The notes under the pieces were generated by a model, which saw nothing but the letters and a program-made list of their open reading frames with translations, was not told where the DNA came from and ran no database searches. Shown piece by piece: positions 53,248-63,881 of a stretch of DNA of 64,000 bases. The stretch's first letter is position 1, and every line of letters starts with the position of its first letter. The DNA comes from Apodospora peruviana (taxonomy: Eukaryota > Ascomycota > Sordariomycetes > Sordariales > Lasiosphaeriaceae), in assembly GCA_033439685.1 (NCBI GenBank), contig JAUEDM010000007.1, forward strand, positions 2,470,501-2,534,500. The letters are read 5' to 3'. The translations under genes were made by a program, and so were the position numbers.

Positions 53248-54719
53248 CTATGGTCGTTGGTGGCCTTGGCATCTTCCTTGTCGAGGCTGTAGACTATGTT
53301 GGCGATGTTTTTCCTCTCGGGGCACTGGCGAGAAATATGTCCCGCTTTCTTGCAGAGGAAACACGATCCAGCGTCCTTCAAGGCTTCCTTAGCTTCGTCC
53401 GAGATAGGGGTCTTGTCAACACGAGGACGAGGCTCGACTTGAACCTCCTTGTATTCGTGACGTTTAGTGCGGTAAGAAGGACTCCTCCGCTGAGAGCGTC
53501 GCTCTGGAGGCGAATGATCCCTGTTCTGGCGTTTGTGCTCCTGGGCCTCCTCATATGCACGTTGCTTTGCGAGGGCAGAGTTGGCTACTTTAATGACGAA
53601 GGTCTCGTAGGATATGCCCGGGTCTTCTGAGGCATCGAAGAGTTCAGGATTGATGTTGGCAGGGATATGCTCGTAGAGGGTAGTCTTGCGATCAGACTTA
53701 GGGATGTTGGCTTTGTCTGCGAGACTGTTGACTTTGCCAATGAACTGGTGGATGTCCATACTCTTGTCCTTAGGGTTATACCTGAGGCCACGAAGCTCTT
53801 CACGGGCTTTGGACGCCTGGTTGCGATCATGGTAGACAGCTTGGAGAGCTGCCACCATTTCTGCGGCACTTGCAAAGGGCGTCTCTGTTGACCGGTATCG
53901 ACTTTCTAACAGGTCGTTGGCGCAGTCTTCCGTAAGTGAGTTGAGGACGGCCATGCGGCTCCGTTCGGTACGGTACGTGCTCTTGTCTTCGCTGAACAGG
54001 TCGGCTACTTTGATAATCCACTTGTCAAACTTGCTCTTGTCGCCGCTGAACAGGCCTGGATTGATGCCTAACTTCTTAGATTTCTCGTTGAAGGTTGGGT
54101 TCTCAGCGTTTTGGTCTTTGCCAAAAGGCTTGAAGGCTTCAAGAGCTGCAAAACCGGTGGGTTTGAAGTTGGAGCCTCCAAAGGCACTGTTCATCGGGGT
54201 AACGCCACGGGCTTGGCGGTTGTTCTCGTATTGGGGGTTGCGGTCGTTTATGGCAGCCTGGAGGCGGGTCTCGAGTTGAGCGTTACGGGCACGCTCGGCC
54301 TTGTTCTGGTTCTCCAGCTGGGCAAGACGATCAAGGATTGCTTGCAGCTGATTGCCGTTGTCGCTGTTGTCAAGAGCCATTGTTCCTGCCTGTTGCGGCT
54401 GGGTAGGGCTTGTGGTTCGAGACAGATCCCTCATTGTTTGGTCTTGTTGATCTTGGTTTTCGGTAGCGGAGTTGTATCCTTCCGACTCTTTTGCTTCAAT
54501 GCTGGCAACGGGCTCGTCTGGCTCTGGGTTGCGGTGGGTAGGAGTGGGCTCTTCTGGCTCTGTGCTCACTGGGGCGGCGGTAATCTCCTCTTCTACTCCC
54601 GACTGTTCGGGACTGGGGGTTGTTTCGCCGGAAGCCGTCTCGCTGAGTTCTGCTGACTTCTTTGCTGTTAGGCGGGAGGACTGGCGTGTCGGCGGGCCGT
54701 GATCTTTCTTGGGCGGCAT
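53205..54719 (-). CDS. Gag polyprotein (copy B)
   Basis: 504 residues with the same translation as the copy A gag, including the CCHC knuckle. The start ATG is at 54717-54719 and the stop is immediately upstream of the junction hairpin. Confidence 0.95.
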   Translation of the reverse strand: MPPKKDHGPPTRQSSRLTAKKSAELSETASGETTPSPEQSGVEEEITAAPVSTEPEEPTPTHRNPEPDEPVASIEAKESEGYNSATENQDQQDQTMRDLSRTTSPTQPQQAGTMALDNSDNGNQLQAILDRLAQLENQNKAERARNAQLETRLQAAINDRNPQYENNRQARGVTPMNSAFGGSNFKPTGFAALEAFKPFGKDQNAENPTFNEKSKKLGINPGLFSGDKSKFDKWIIKVADLFSEDKSTYRTERSRMAVLNSLTEDCANDLLESRYRSTETPFASAAEMVAALQAVYHDRNQASKAREELRGLRYNPKDKSMDIHQFIGKVNSLADKANIPKSDRKTTLYEHIPANINPELFDASEDPGISYETFVIKVANSALAKQRAYEEAQEHKRQNRDHSPPERRSQRRSPSYRTKRHEYKEVQVEPRPRVDKTPISDEAKEALKDAGSCFLCKKAGHISRQCPERKNIANIVYSLDKEDAKATNDHSHSSDNSSSDSENS

Positions 54720-54838
54720 CGACGTCCTCGCGTGGTTGGGTTCTGTGGCCTAGTTTTTCGTCGTGCACAGCCGACGTAGTGGGTGGGTTTGGTTGGGGTT
54801 TCGCGTATTTATTAATCGCTGGCGAGCGATGAAATGGG

Positions 54839-54848
54839 AGTTTAGAAT
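54839..54848 (-). promoter_or_regulatory. Putative self-priming primer-binding site (copy B)
   Basis: Mirror of 30493-30502; complementary to AGTTTAGAAT of the 5' LTR (54911-54920 in this orientation). Confidence 0.6.
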
Positions 54849-54850
54849 AG

Positions 54851-55112
54851 TGTCACGGCCGTCATCAAGGATCGATGGACGAACTCATCAATTGGGCGCT
54901 ATCAACGAAGATTCTAAACTGCAGAGGAAAGGGAAGAAAAGAACAATCCTTGGAGCGCGAAGCGCGACAAGCTTCATCGTGGGGTGGGACCCCTTGACCT
55001 TCGTTGCTCCTGATTGGTCCTAGTGGCTGAGTCTCCACACCGTTCCCAACGATAGCTCTGCGGGGCGGCTGGGAGGCATGAAACAAGGGTCTGGGAGGGC
55101 TTGGTCCTCACA
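54851..55112 (-). repeat. 5' LTR of chromovirus copy B
   Basis: 262 bp, adjoining the duplicated GGCCC at 55113-55117. Confidence 0.95.
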
Positions 55113-55117
55113 GGCCC

Positions 55118-55775
55118 CACATATAAAATACGATGCCATCTTCGGCTTATCATTCTATCCGTCTTACTTGATCAACCTTCCGTCAATTTGGGTAAGGATG
55201 TTATCATGAGTGCGTACTTTCACAACAGACCACGGTTCTTGACGATACCAACGCGACTTCGAGTGGTTTTGGTTGGTACTTGTTGGGGGTATGAGGACAA
55301 ATAACAAACAAATATACTGTCAACGTCTTGCATCTGATCATGTGCTACCCAATTAACTGTGCGACGTGATCTCCGCATCACGGGCCGCCTTGACGCCGCC
55401 AAAATATGTCTTTTCCCGGCTCTATGAAGAGCAGTTGGTTCTACTATATTTCTCCCCGCATCCCATAATGTCTCTCCGAATGGTACTCCAACTCCTGAAG
55501 CTTCTGATGATGCCAGATCCAGATCATCTAGTTTCAAAAGCTGCTATCCCCAGTGGCGGCTATATTACCTCCCATCCTGTTGGAGAAGCTAACAGATATT
55601 ACACGTGCAGTTAATTAAAGTGTTATTCCAACACAGGAATGACCGTATAACCGCTCGTGATGTGACGATGAGGGGTTGTAACTACTAATAGTCGCTGCCA
55701 CCGTACCTGGTGAGACTCCTTGATTGATGTTTTGGACTTGTGGACGAATCCTGACCCAACCTACCGCCAACAATA
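55118..55775. other. Promoter-side flank of the LPMO gene
   Basis: No gene recognised. The antisense ORF at 55220-55537 lacks any family signature. Confidence 0.4.
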
Positions 55776-56823
55776 ATGAAGATTTATTTGGCAGCTTTTG
55801 TGTGCGCCACCTTTGTTATAAGAGTCCTTGGTCATCGTGAGTAGTTGTTCGATTGCACGCGTTACAGACATGATAACCGGAACTCAGAATTAACTCCTTT
55901 GACTCGTCTTTCAGAGGTCCAGGGAATTCTCCTCGTGAATGGCACCGAATCACCAGCATGGAAATACGTTCGGTATATTCAAGGCAGACCAGTTTAAGCC
56001 TATGGGTATTCTGACAAACCACGTTCAGCAACGTAGGCCCTCAGTACGAGTACGAACCGGGCAGCTACCCGGAGGGAAGCGACTTCCCCAAGACGCCGCC
56101 TCAGATGGATATCAACCACTCGGATATAACCTGCGGCCGAAAAGCTTTTGCCTCCGCCGCCGCGACCGAAACGGCTGACGTGCTGGCCGGCTCCGAGGTC
56201 GGGTTCCGGGTTTCGTGGGACGGCAATGGGCAGTACGGCGCCTTTTGGCATCCCGGCCCTGCGCAGATCTACCTCTCACGGGCTCCCAATGACGACCTGG
56301 AGCACTACGAAGGCGGCGATGGGGAGTGGTTCAAGATTGCGTACGCGGGCCCAGTCAGTAACAATGACTGGTTGCTCTGGCCCGATAAGCATGACGTGAG
56401 TTTTATTCTTTCATGCGAGACGGAGGCACGACTGACTGGATGATGGGGACACAGTTCAACTTCACCATACCGAAGGCGACGCCGCCCGGCAAGTATCTGA
56501 TGCGCTTCGAGCAGTGGATGCCCACCCATATCTTCAACTACAGTCAGTGGTATGTCAACTGCGCAGAGGTGAACATTATCGGGCCTGGCGGAGGAACGCC
56601 GACTGGGTTTGCGAAATTTCCGGGGACTTATGATGTCAATCATCCAGGTAAGCCTGAATATCTCTTCGCAAAAAAATCAGCTGTCGCTCACGTTTTGCTG
56701 ACATGAGCCCCAAAAGGTCTTTGGATACCCCAGAACCAGTTTGTCAATGGCGGGTTTGTGTCATACGACGAGATGAGGTTGCTAGAGTATACTCCTCCGG
56801 GGCCGGCAGTGTGGACTGGTTGA
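55776..56823 (+). CDS. AA9 lytic polysaccharide monooxygenase (formerly GH61)
   Basis: Five exons: 55776-55836, 55915-55972, 56029-56395, 56455-56647 and 56717-56823, all GT-AG, giving 261 residues. A 19-residue signal peptide (MKIYLAAFVCATFVIRVLG) ends exactly before His20, which becomes the N-terminal copper-binding His of the mature enzyme. The second brace His is His114 (FWHPGPAQIYLS), the axial Tyr is Tyr195 in SQWYVNC, and Cys75/Cys198 form the usual disulfide. The C-terminus GLWIPQ…EYTPPGPAVWTG is typical of AA9. The enzyme is secreted and cleaves cellulose or related β-glucans oxidatively. It has no carbohydrate-binding module. The second exon is only 58 bp, and intron 1 splits the codon following His20. 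Confidence 0.93.
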
Positions 56824-57027
56824 AGCAGATGTGTGTTACTTGGTTGTCTCTGTTTCGTATTCCTTGCAATATTATCGGGCTTTCGCCAATGTCAATGCGT
56901 TGGATAAGGGTCATCCTGTCTACATACCTCTGTTGGGTGGCAAAACCTCGACATGGCATTACACATAACTCGCCGTTCCCTCCCCAAACACCAATCCTAT
57001 ATCTTCTAGTCCACAAAACCAATCATC

Positions 57028-58364
57028 TCAACTCCGAGACCCCGCCGGTTTGATCCCCATCTTAAACACGGGACTGTTATCAAAGTTCTCATAATCATGA
57101 AATGCCGCAGCTTGCTGCTTTGAGATCTCGACCTCCTCGCCCCTCGCCACAACACCCCGATCATACTCATCCATAGCAGCCTTCAGCGACAGCCGCCCCT
57201 CCTTAACGTCCACCATGCGCTTGACAAACTCGTCCGCGTCCTTGATGGCCAGATTCCCGCCCTGTCCGCGATGGAAAGTCATGCTATGCGCCGCGTCACC
57301 GGTCAGCGTCACCCTGCCACAGCGATTATCCCACTCCTTGGGGTGCCAGATGCGAAGCTGGTCCTTGCCGATCGCCACGTCGTCGGCCAACCACTCCACC
57401 ACGGACTTGTACGGGTCCGCCCACCCGTCCATGTGCGCGCGCAGGCGGTGCAGTCTAGTCCCGTCGGGGTTGACCTCGTCATCTTCGTCCGCGATCGGCC
57501 ATGTCACGAGCACGTAGAACACCCAAGTCTCGGGCCTGTCGAGGTCCGGCTTGTCAAGCAGGAACAGGCCCATGTACATGGCCTTGGGGTGCGGCGCGAC
57601 GTCCACGCTGGGATTCATCACGCCATCCAGCCAGCGCGCCTTCTCGGCCGGCAGGCTGAACGGAAAGTTCATGAACGCGTACGGCAGCACCTCCTGCGCG
57701 GCCGCCTCCTCGCCCAGCAGGCACCGGCGGACTTGCGATGCGCCACCATCGGCGCCCACGACGACGGAGCCGGTCTCGGTCGTCCCGTCGGCGAAGTGGG
57801 CCGTCACTCCTTCGGGAGAATCATCGTACGACAACGAGACGAGTTTCTTGCCGTACTCAAGGTGGAGACCCGCTGACAGAACGCGCTTGGTCTTTTGAAT
57901 CTGCATGCGCCGGACCCCCCCGGGGTAGCTCATGCGGATCTTGATGGCGCCTGTTCCGCCATCGCGGATCAGCACGCCTTGCTCGCCAGCTGAGGCGACG
58001 GAGAGGGAGGTGTCGGGCTGGCAGGCCTGCAGCTGGGCGACAAGGGCGGGTGGGAGAAGCGACTCGAGCAGAGGCAGAGCCCAGCTTAGGGTGATGCCCC
58101 AGTTCCGATCGCGCGGGGTGGTTTCGCGGTCGACCAGGCGGTAGGAGATGCCGTGCTGCAAGGGGTGTTAAGAGTGTACATGAGCGAGGATAGGATTACT
58201 GGTACTTGCCTTCCGGAGACCATGGGCGATGGCGATTCCGGCGAGGCCTGCGATGTTGTCACTTGTCAGTTGTGTTGTGCGTCCATATTGAGAACTCTTC
58301 CAGACTCACCGGCGCCGACGACAACCACATGAAGCGGTTTGCTTTCAACCAGTGTCGTTCCCAT
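57028..58364 (-). CDS. FAD-dependent aromatic-type monooxygenase
   Basis: Three exons: 58364-58310, 58247-58210 and 58155-57028, giving 406 residues. Intron 1 is GT-AG. Intron 2 (58156-58209) begins GCAAGT and ends TTGCAG, a GC-AG intron. The class A flavoprotein hydroxylase signature is complete: GxGxxG Rossmann motif GAGLAG (17-22), the DG motif VVGADGGASQVR (165-169) and the FAD-ribityl motif LTGDAAHSM (317-321). Such enzymes (salicylate-hydroxylase or PHBH-like) hydroxylate aromatic or polyketide substrates using NAD(P)H and O2; the substrate cannot be read from sequence. The gene is divergent from a class II aldolase 494 bp away, suggesting joint regulation. Confidence 0.9.
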
Positions 58365-58858
58365 TGTTGGCAGGTGTTGTTCCAGTTTAACCGGGTAACT
58401 GTACCAAGTGTATTATAGGCGAGTACTGAAGCTGCAACACAGACAATGGGCTTCGTTGTGTTTCGACAGAGAGCCGTGAACGTGAAGATGAAAGACAGAA
58501 CTCGCCCTTGATTCCGAAATTATGAGGGGCATGCAAGCCTCCTCCGTACACGTGTACGACAAGAAGCGCGCCCGTAACTCGTGATCGACGCCATGCTTGC
58601 CCTTGATTCGCACTACAGCTGCCGCTAGTTAAAATGGTGGCGGACTTCCCCATTCCATCGGTTGCAGGTACCACCGTGCATTCACCCATGTCTTTGAACA
58701 TGGCTGAAGAGTAGCACCGTTCATCCATCCGTATCTGTGGTCAACACCTCATTGCAATCAGCTTAAGTGATGAGCCCATGACCTCCTGCTCATCAGCTTC
58801 ATTTGATATCAAGAACTTTGGTCTAGAATAGTAGGGCACTGCACAGACAGAAGCAACC
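58365..58858. promoter_or_regulatory. Shared divergent promoter region (monooxygenase / aldolase)
   Basis: 494 bp between the two start codons holds both promoters. I could not assign specific factor-binding sites. Confidence 0.45.
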
Positions 58859-59774
58859 ATGGACTGGTACTCTCAACCATCGACCTCTGGTACCGCAGAC
58901 TGGAACACCCAGAACATCGCGGGGCTCAAACGCAAGCTCATCACGGCCAACCACATCCTGCACCAGCAGGGCGTCGTCGATGCCTACGGCCACATCTCGG
59001 TACGCTGTCCCGGCACACCTGATCGCTACCTCATGTGCGGCTATATGGCCCCCGGGATCGTGACATCCTCCGACGACCTGATCGAGTATTGGGTCCGGGA
59101 CTCGTTGCCCGTGTCGCCCGACGCCAAGAAGGGCTACTCAGAGCGTTTCATCCACGGCGAGATGTTCAAGCGGTTTCCGGATGTCAACTGCGTCGTGCAC
59201 AGCCATGCCGAGGCCGTGCTGCCGTATGTTACCAGTGGCGTCCCGTTGATGCCGGTATTCCACATGGCTGGCTTTCTTGGTGAGTTGTCTCATCCAACCC
59301 GCATTGTTGACCAGCTCAGGGCGGCTCATGTCGAATCACAAAGGCATCGACGTCCCCGTCTTTGACATCGGGATTCTGTATTCATCCAGCGACCAAGAAG
59401 ATCTGCTTGTCAGAGACTCGCGGCTCGGAAGCGCGCTGGCATCCAAGTTCGCAACTACCCCTTCAGATACTGCCTCGTCTCCAGATCACTCGGTTGTCCT
59501 CATGAGACGCCACGGCTACACCACACACGGCAGGGATATCGAGACGGCCGTCTATCGGGCCATCTACACCAAAGTCAACGCCGGCGTGCAGACCAACGCC
59601 ATGATGTTGCGGTCGGCGATGCCGTCTGGGATGACGCCTAAGTTTGACTTTGAACCGCTGACCGACGACATGTGCAAGGGGTGCATCAAGATGAACGAGG
59701 GCACGCAGGACAAGCCGTGGAAGCTGTGGGCAGCGGAAGTCGAAAAGTCGTCGCTGTATATCAATCGTGGATGA
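58859..59774 (+). CDS. Class II aldolase / adducin-family protein
   Basis: Two exons (58859-59279; 59320-59774) with a 40-bp intron (GTGAGT…GCTCAG) give 291 residues; the join reads MAGFLG-RLMSNHKG. The zinc-dependent aldolase triad is visible: His114 and His116 (CVVHSHAEA) and His205 (MRRHGYTTHG), with the catalytic-type Glu101 in RFIHGEMFK. Fungal members act as aldolases, decarboxylases or dehydratases on small hydroxy-acids, or are of unknown function. Placement opposite the flavin hydroxylase suggests a small catabolic or secondary-metabolic module (inference). Confidence 0.88.
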
Positions 59775-59877
59775 AATCCCCCTATTATCCGACCATAGCT
59801 ATCACTAGTAGAGAATAACCAAATAGTCCGGTCAAATCCTAAAACTCCTACTCGAACCAAACCAAACTCAAACCTAA

Positions 59878-60757
59878 TTAAATTTCAACCCCCGTCACCC
59901 AAGCAACCCCAGCCTTAACAATCATCTCCACAACATCCATCTCCTCCTCCGTTCTCGGCGCGTAAACCATCGTCCACCCGCTCCTCACAAAGAGTAAAGG
60001 AAACCTCTGCCCCCAGCCAGCCTCAATAACCTTCCGGCCGTCCGGCCCGCTGAGCCAAACATGCAGACTGTTATCCGCCGGGTGGGCGTGCGCAATCTCG
60101 CGCGCGAGCAGCTTATCCTCGCGCGCCTCGGTATTGAGCGTGGGAACTTCTGCTCGGGCGTACAACCCGCTGGTGGACCTGCCCTCCGTGTGACTGGGCT
60201 TGCATTCCAACAGGGTCGGGTGCGCTTCGGCGAGCCGGGACACGAGGCCCAGCAGCCGGTTGCGGGTTGCCGTCGGGATGGGTTCCGGGACCTGGCGCTG
60301 GGGCATGATGCGCGGCATGATGCGTGCACGAGGACCCGCGCGCGGAGGGATTGAGGTGGGCAGGTAGGAGGGCCCGGTGGCTGGGAGGGGAGAAGGGTCG
60401 AGGAGGTCGGGCCCGGAGAGGAGGTTGTTGAGGCGGAATTTTGTCATGCGGAGGTAGCCTCTGTTGCGTATCAAGATGGATTCCGTTCCATGTCACTGAT
60501 GGGCTGACGGCGAGGGGAGAGCAGGGGAGAGAAAAGACTTACGACCATGTTGGCGGCGTACCGCCTGTGCCAAAGGCTTTCCAGGCGACAAAGTCATTTA
60601 CGGTCCTTTACCACTAGTCAGTTCATCATGTCGTCGATGCTTGATATTGGCAAGGAGCGACTGACCATGCGATGCCCAATATCGCAGTGGCGCAGAAGCC
60701 GGTCAGAACCGGCCGCGATGATATGGCCAAAGCCAGACGATCGAGAATTTCGGCCAT
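59878..60757 (-). CDS. DUF5519 ('luciferase domain') protein
   Basis: Three exons: 60757-60666, 60605-60543 and 60460-59878, giving 245 residues. Introns are GTCAGT…AAAG and GTAAGT…CAACAG. The start MAEILDRLALAISSRPVLTGFCATAILGIAW carries one TM span. NDFVAWKAFGTGGTPPTWSGYLRMTKF and the C-terminal NSLHVWLSGPDGRKVIEAGWGQRFPL…MVYAPRTEEEMDVVEMIVKAGVAWVTGV are hallmarks of the fungal family named after a luciferase-like domain. Bioluminescence is not implied. Function unknown; probably membrane-anchored. Confidence 0.85.
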
Positions 60758-61391
60758 GGTGGATGTTCGGATTGAAGCTTGGAAAGAGCAGAACTGCGTC
60801 CCGTCCGGTGCTGTTTCGGGTTGATATGGTGGGGTGATCCGTTCGGCCCAATCTCCTCCAAATTCCCGTGTCGTTACGGTTGCTGACATAACGTGCGACA
60901 TACATGAGAATCGCCAATTGGCTGTGATAATGGACGACATTATCGGACGTATTGGTCAATACAGTGAACAGTACCGAGTGCACTTATGAACAATGAAGCA
61001 GCGCGAGTAAACATAAACAGAACCTGAATATGACACCCCAGGATTGATACCATGGTTATCGTATACCGTAGTTGACGCCATTCTCAAACAAGGAATCCGT
61101 AGACGTGAAGCTATCCTGGAATTATGTAGCTTAAGTGAGAGAATCGTTTCCTCTGTACGACGGAAGGACGAATACTTGCATATTTCGACAAGTTACAGGA
61201 GCGTCTCTCCCGAAAATAGCAAGTGATACGGAAAGCAGAACTCTTGTAATCAAAATACCAGTTGAAATTAACATGAAATTTTACATCTATGACAGGTCAC
61301 AAAATGCACGCCATCTGGTGCTATACCATCAAATCGCTTTACCTTATCCGACTGTTCATGTTAGGTCTTCGGTCCAGATGCCGGATCATCA
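60758..61391. other. Divergent intergenic region
   Basis: Promoters of the DUF5519 gene and the rhodanese gene. No repeat or RNA seen. Confidence 0.4.
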
Positions 61392-62801
61392 ATGTTCCCC
61401 ACCGAAACGCCAACAATTTGCGGCCCCACAATCAGCCCATCAAGGTTCTCTTCCAAAGTTCCAACCAAAATCCCAGAACAAGACCAGGATGCGACTACGA
61501 CGATGGAGGCTACAGCAGTAGTAACAACCACCACGAGACCCTCAATAGGGAAGTCCGATCCCGTCTCTTACACCTGCACATGCGGCCAACCAGAGGGCAG
61601 CGTCCTGCTTTTCTACCGCTATTTTGCAAACAATCCCAAACTCCCCGTCGACCTTCTATCATACGTCCATAACCCTGAAGAGCACCAAGCCCGCTTCCAC
61701 CGCGACATTGGCCAACTACACAATCTGACGGGCAAGATCCGCGTTTCCACGGAGGGGTTCAACGTCACGGTGGCTGGCAGCCATTCAGCAATCGCCGCCT
61801 ACATCGCCGCCTGCGTCGCGCACTGGTCCTTCCGCGGTCTTGATCTTGTCGACTTACAAAAACAAGATGCTTTCTTCAAACCTGGCCCAGGCTGTGCATG
61901 CGTGTTTGCCGACCTGAAAGTCAGGACGACGGCCGAGATTACTCCGTTAGGTGTGACCAACTATTCGCCCGCGACGTGGTCGGCGGTCCAACCACTCTCG
62001 CCGGCCGAGTTTCATCGGAAGTGTTGGGAGGAGAATGTTAGACTCGTCGATGTGCGGAATCACTACGAGTCGAGGATCGGGTATTTTGTTTCTCCCAAGG
62101 GTGGGGAGGCAGTCAAGCCTCCCCTCAGAAGGTTCAGTCAGTGGCCGCAGTGGGTGAAAGGCGGTGGATTGACTGATATCATTATCGGGACTGAGAAGAG
62201 TCTAGAAGACGAGAATAACGATGGGGGACCGCCGCCAGTGCTGACGTACTGTACCGGCGGGATCCGGTGCGAAAAGGGCGTGCGCTGGATGGAGGAGTAT
62301 CTTCGCATGATGAACCCAGGTCATCATCACAGACTTGGGCCCGTTTATACTCTGGAGGGCGGTATCGCGGCCTACATGACGTGGATGGAGGCCGAGATTG
62401 CGGCTGGCAGGAAATTGCCGGATGACACCCTGTTCAAGGGCCAGAACTATGTGTTTGATGCCAGGGGTTGCACTGGAATCGAGACGGGAGAGCCGGTTTC
62501 TTGTTGCCATGTCTGCGGAGTCAAGGTTGCGAGGTTGGGCAAGTGTGCTACCGAGGGGTGTCACTTGGTGCTTGTTATCTGTGATGAGTGCGAGAGGACG
62601 GCGGTGACAGGAGGTGTCAGATGCTGTGAAGACTGTCTGGATACATGGGCTAGGAATAAAGAGGTCCAGACTGGCGGACCGAAATCTATGTGTCGCTGTG
62701 AGAGAGAGAGGGAGAAGGAGCTTTGGGGTGATGGTAAGGGGCGACTTAAGGGGCCGAGGACACAGGGACCGAGGACACAGGGACCGAGGGTGAAGAGCTA
62801 G
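61392..62801 (+). CDS. TrhO/TSTD2-like rhodanese-domain protein
   Basis: 469 residues, intronless, from ATG 61392. A short Thr-rich N-terminus is followed by a TrhO N-terminal domain (SYTCTCGQPEGSVLLFYRYF…TGKIRVSTEGFNVTVAGS). The rhodanese domain follows, with the active-site loop Cys287 (TYCTGGIRCEK, the CxGGxRC form of bacterial TrhO/YceA and human TSTD2), then VYTLEGGIAAYM, and a Cys-rich, probably zinc-binding C-terminus (CCHVCGVKV…CATEGC…CDECERT…CCEDC). In bacteria this family hydroxylates tRNA uridine 34; the eukaryotic role is unproven. The last residues repeat GPRTQ. Likely cytosolic. Confidence 0.85.
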   Translation: MFPTETPTICGPTISPSRFSSKVPTKIPEQDQDATTTMEATAVVTTTTRPSIGKSDPVSYTCTCGQPEGSVLLFYRYFANNPKLPVDLLSYVHNPEEHQARFHRDIGQLHNLTGKIRVSTEGFNVTVAGSHSAIAAYIAACVAHWSFRGLDLVDLQKQDAFFKPGPGCACVFADLKVRTTAEITPLGVTNYSPATWSAVQPLSPAEFHRKCWEENVRLVDVRNHYESRIGYFVSPKGGEAVKPPLRRFSQWPQWVKGGGLTDIIIGTEKSLEDENNDGGPPPVLTYCTGGIRCEKGVRWMEEYLRMMNPGHHHRLGPVYTLEGGIAAYMTWMEAEIAAGRKLPDDTLFKGQNYVFDARGCTGIETGEPVSCCHVCGVKVARLGKCATEGCHLVLVICDECERTAVTGGVRCCEDCLDTWARNKEVQTGGPKSMCRCEREREKELWGDGKGRLKGPRTQGPRTQGPRVKS

Positions 62802-63881
62802 CATATATTGGACAATAAGATACCAGGTGCCTAACGAATGATAGAATATTCCTTGATTCCAGTCTTGTTAGACATTGTACTCAAGATGTACTCGCGTTTC
62901 CTTCTCTTGGACTCATCTACAGCTTTGTAAAAAACAATCTGCCTTCTAACCCGTCAAACGTAGTAAGTAATCGGCTGCGAGACTTCTTGTTATTAGTTAG
63001 TACAACAGTGGTGAGAAGCCGGCAAACTGGTGTTCAATACTAACTTCCAATTCTCATCGGCAACTGAATTTAGGGTACTTATGTTTCGCCAAGTTCTAGG
63101 ATTTAAGTTCGCGGCCGACCATTGCACCCTGGACGCGAATCGACGAGACCCGGTTGGTGTCCTGGCATTCATGACTCCAGCCCTACACAGAGTGACAGCA
63201 CTAGTTCCTTTCGGCTACCCGTTGGCGCCAACACACGGTAGGATCGTCCACCATTACATCCATGTATGATTTACCAGCCCGCCAACGCACTGCCGGGTTT
63301 CCGACAAACTCAAATACCGATCCCGGACGCGACCCGGCCAACTTTCAGGGCGGCCCAATGGGAAACAAGCCCCAGCTAGGTACTAGGTACGTATCAGACT
63401 ACTTCCTTCACAGCCGCCAGTCGAGGACTCGAGGATCGACCAGTGGACGAAGCCACAACGTTTGTCTAGGCAAATGGTAACCCGTATTTGTCGGCCGCAG
63501 AAATAACCAGCTACGCCTGTTCGGTTGTAATCGGTTTCTAACTTAAGTGGCCAAGCTTTTTTGACGAAGTACGTATATGGGCTAGCAGTAGCAGCTGAGG
63601 CAAACCCAACTACCGGCATGACTTTCTCATTCCACGCTCCGATACCGGTGGCAACGTCAATGTTATTGGCAGAGCAGACTGACACTGTGATGATAGTGAT
63701 GTTGGATTGCAAACTCGCTGCAGTTAGAAGACTTTTCAGCTTTTCCAGACCATGGACTAAGTAGTCATGGTAGGTGTTCAGCTTGTAAATTGTCCGTGAT
63801 TACTACTGTAGACTGGGTCGACTGAAGACGTCCATACTACCTTGGACCATCAAACACCCAATAAGCTTGATGGTAAACTAC
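62802..63881. other. Intergenic region
   Basis: No credible gene. Short ORFs at 63030-63764 have no recognisable character. Confidence 0.4.

Larger units (their letters stand above)
48984..55112 (-). mobile_element. Ty3/gypsy chromovirus, full-length copy B
   Basis: 6,129 bp, the same length as copy A, in opposite orientation. LTRs 54851-55112 (5') and 48984-49245 (3'). Perfect 5-bp duplication GGCCC (48979-48983; 55113-55117). Both ORFs translate to the same proteins as copy A. The PBS, frameshift hairpin and polypurine tract are at the mirrored positions. Confidence 0.95.

Noticed and set aside
49312..54702. Antisense ORFs across the retrotransposons (for example 163, 128 and 181 residues)
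   Set aside because: They mirror the gag-pol coding frames and occur identically in both copies; no family signature.
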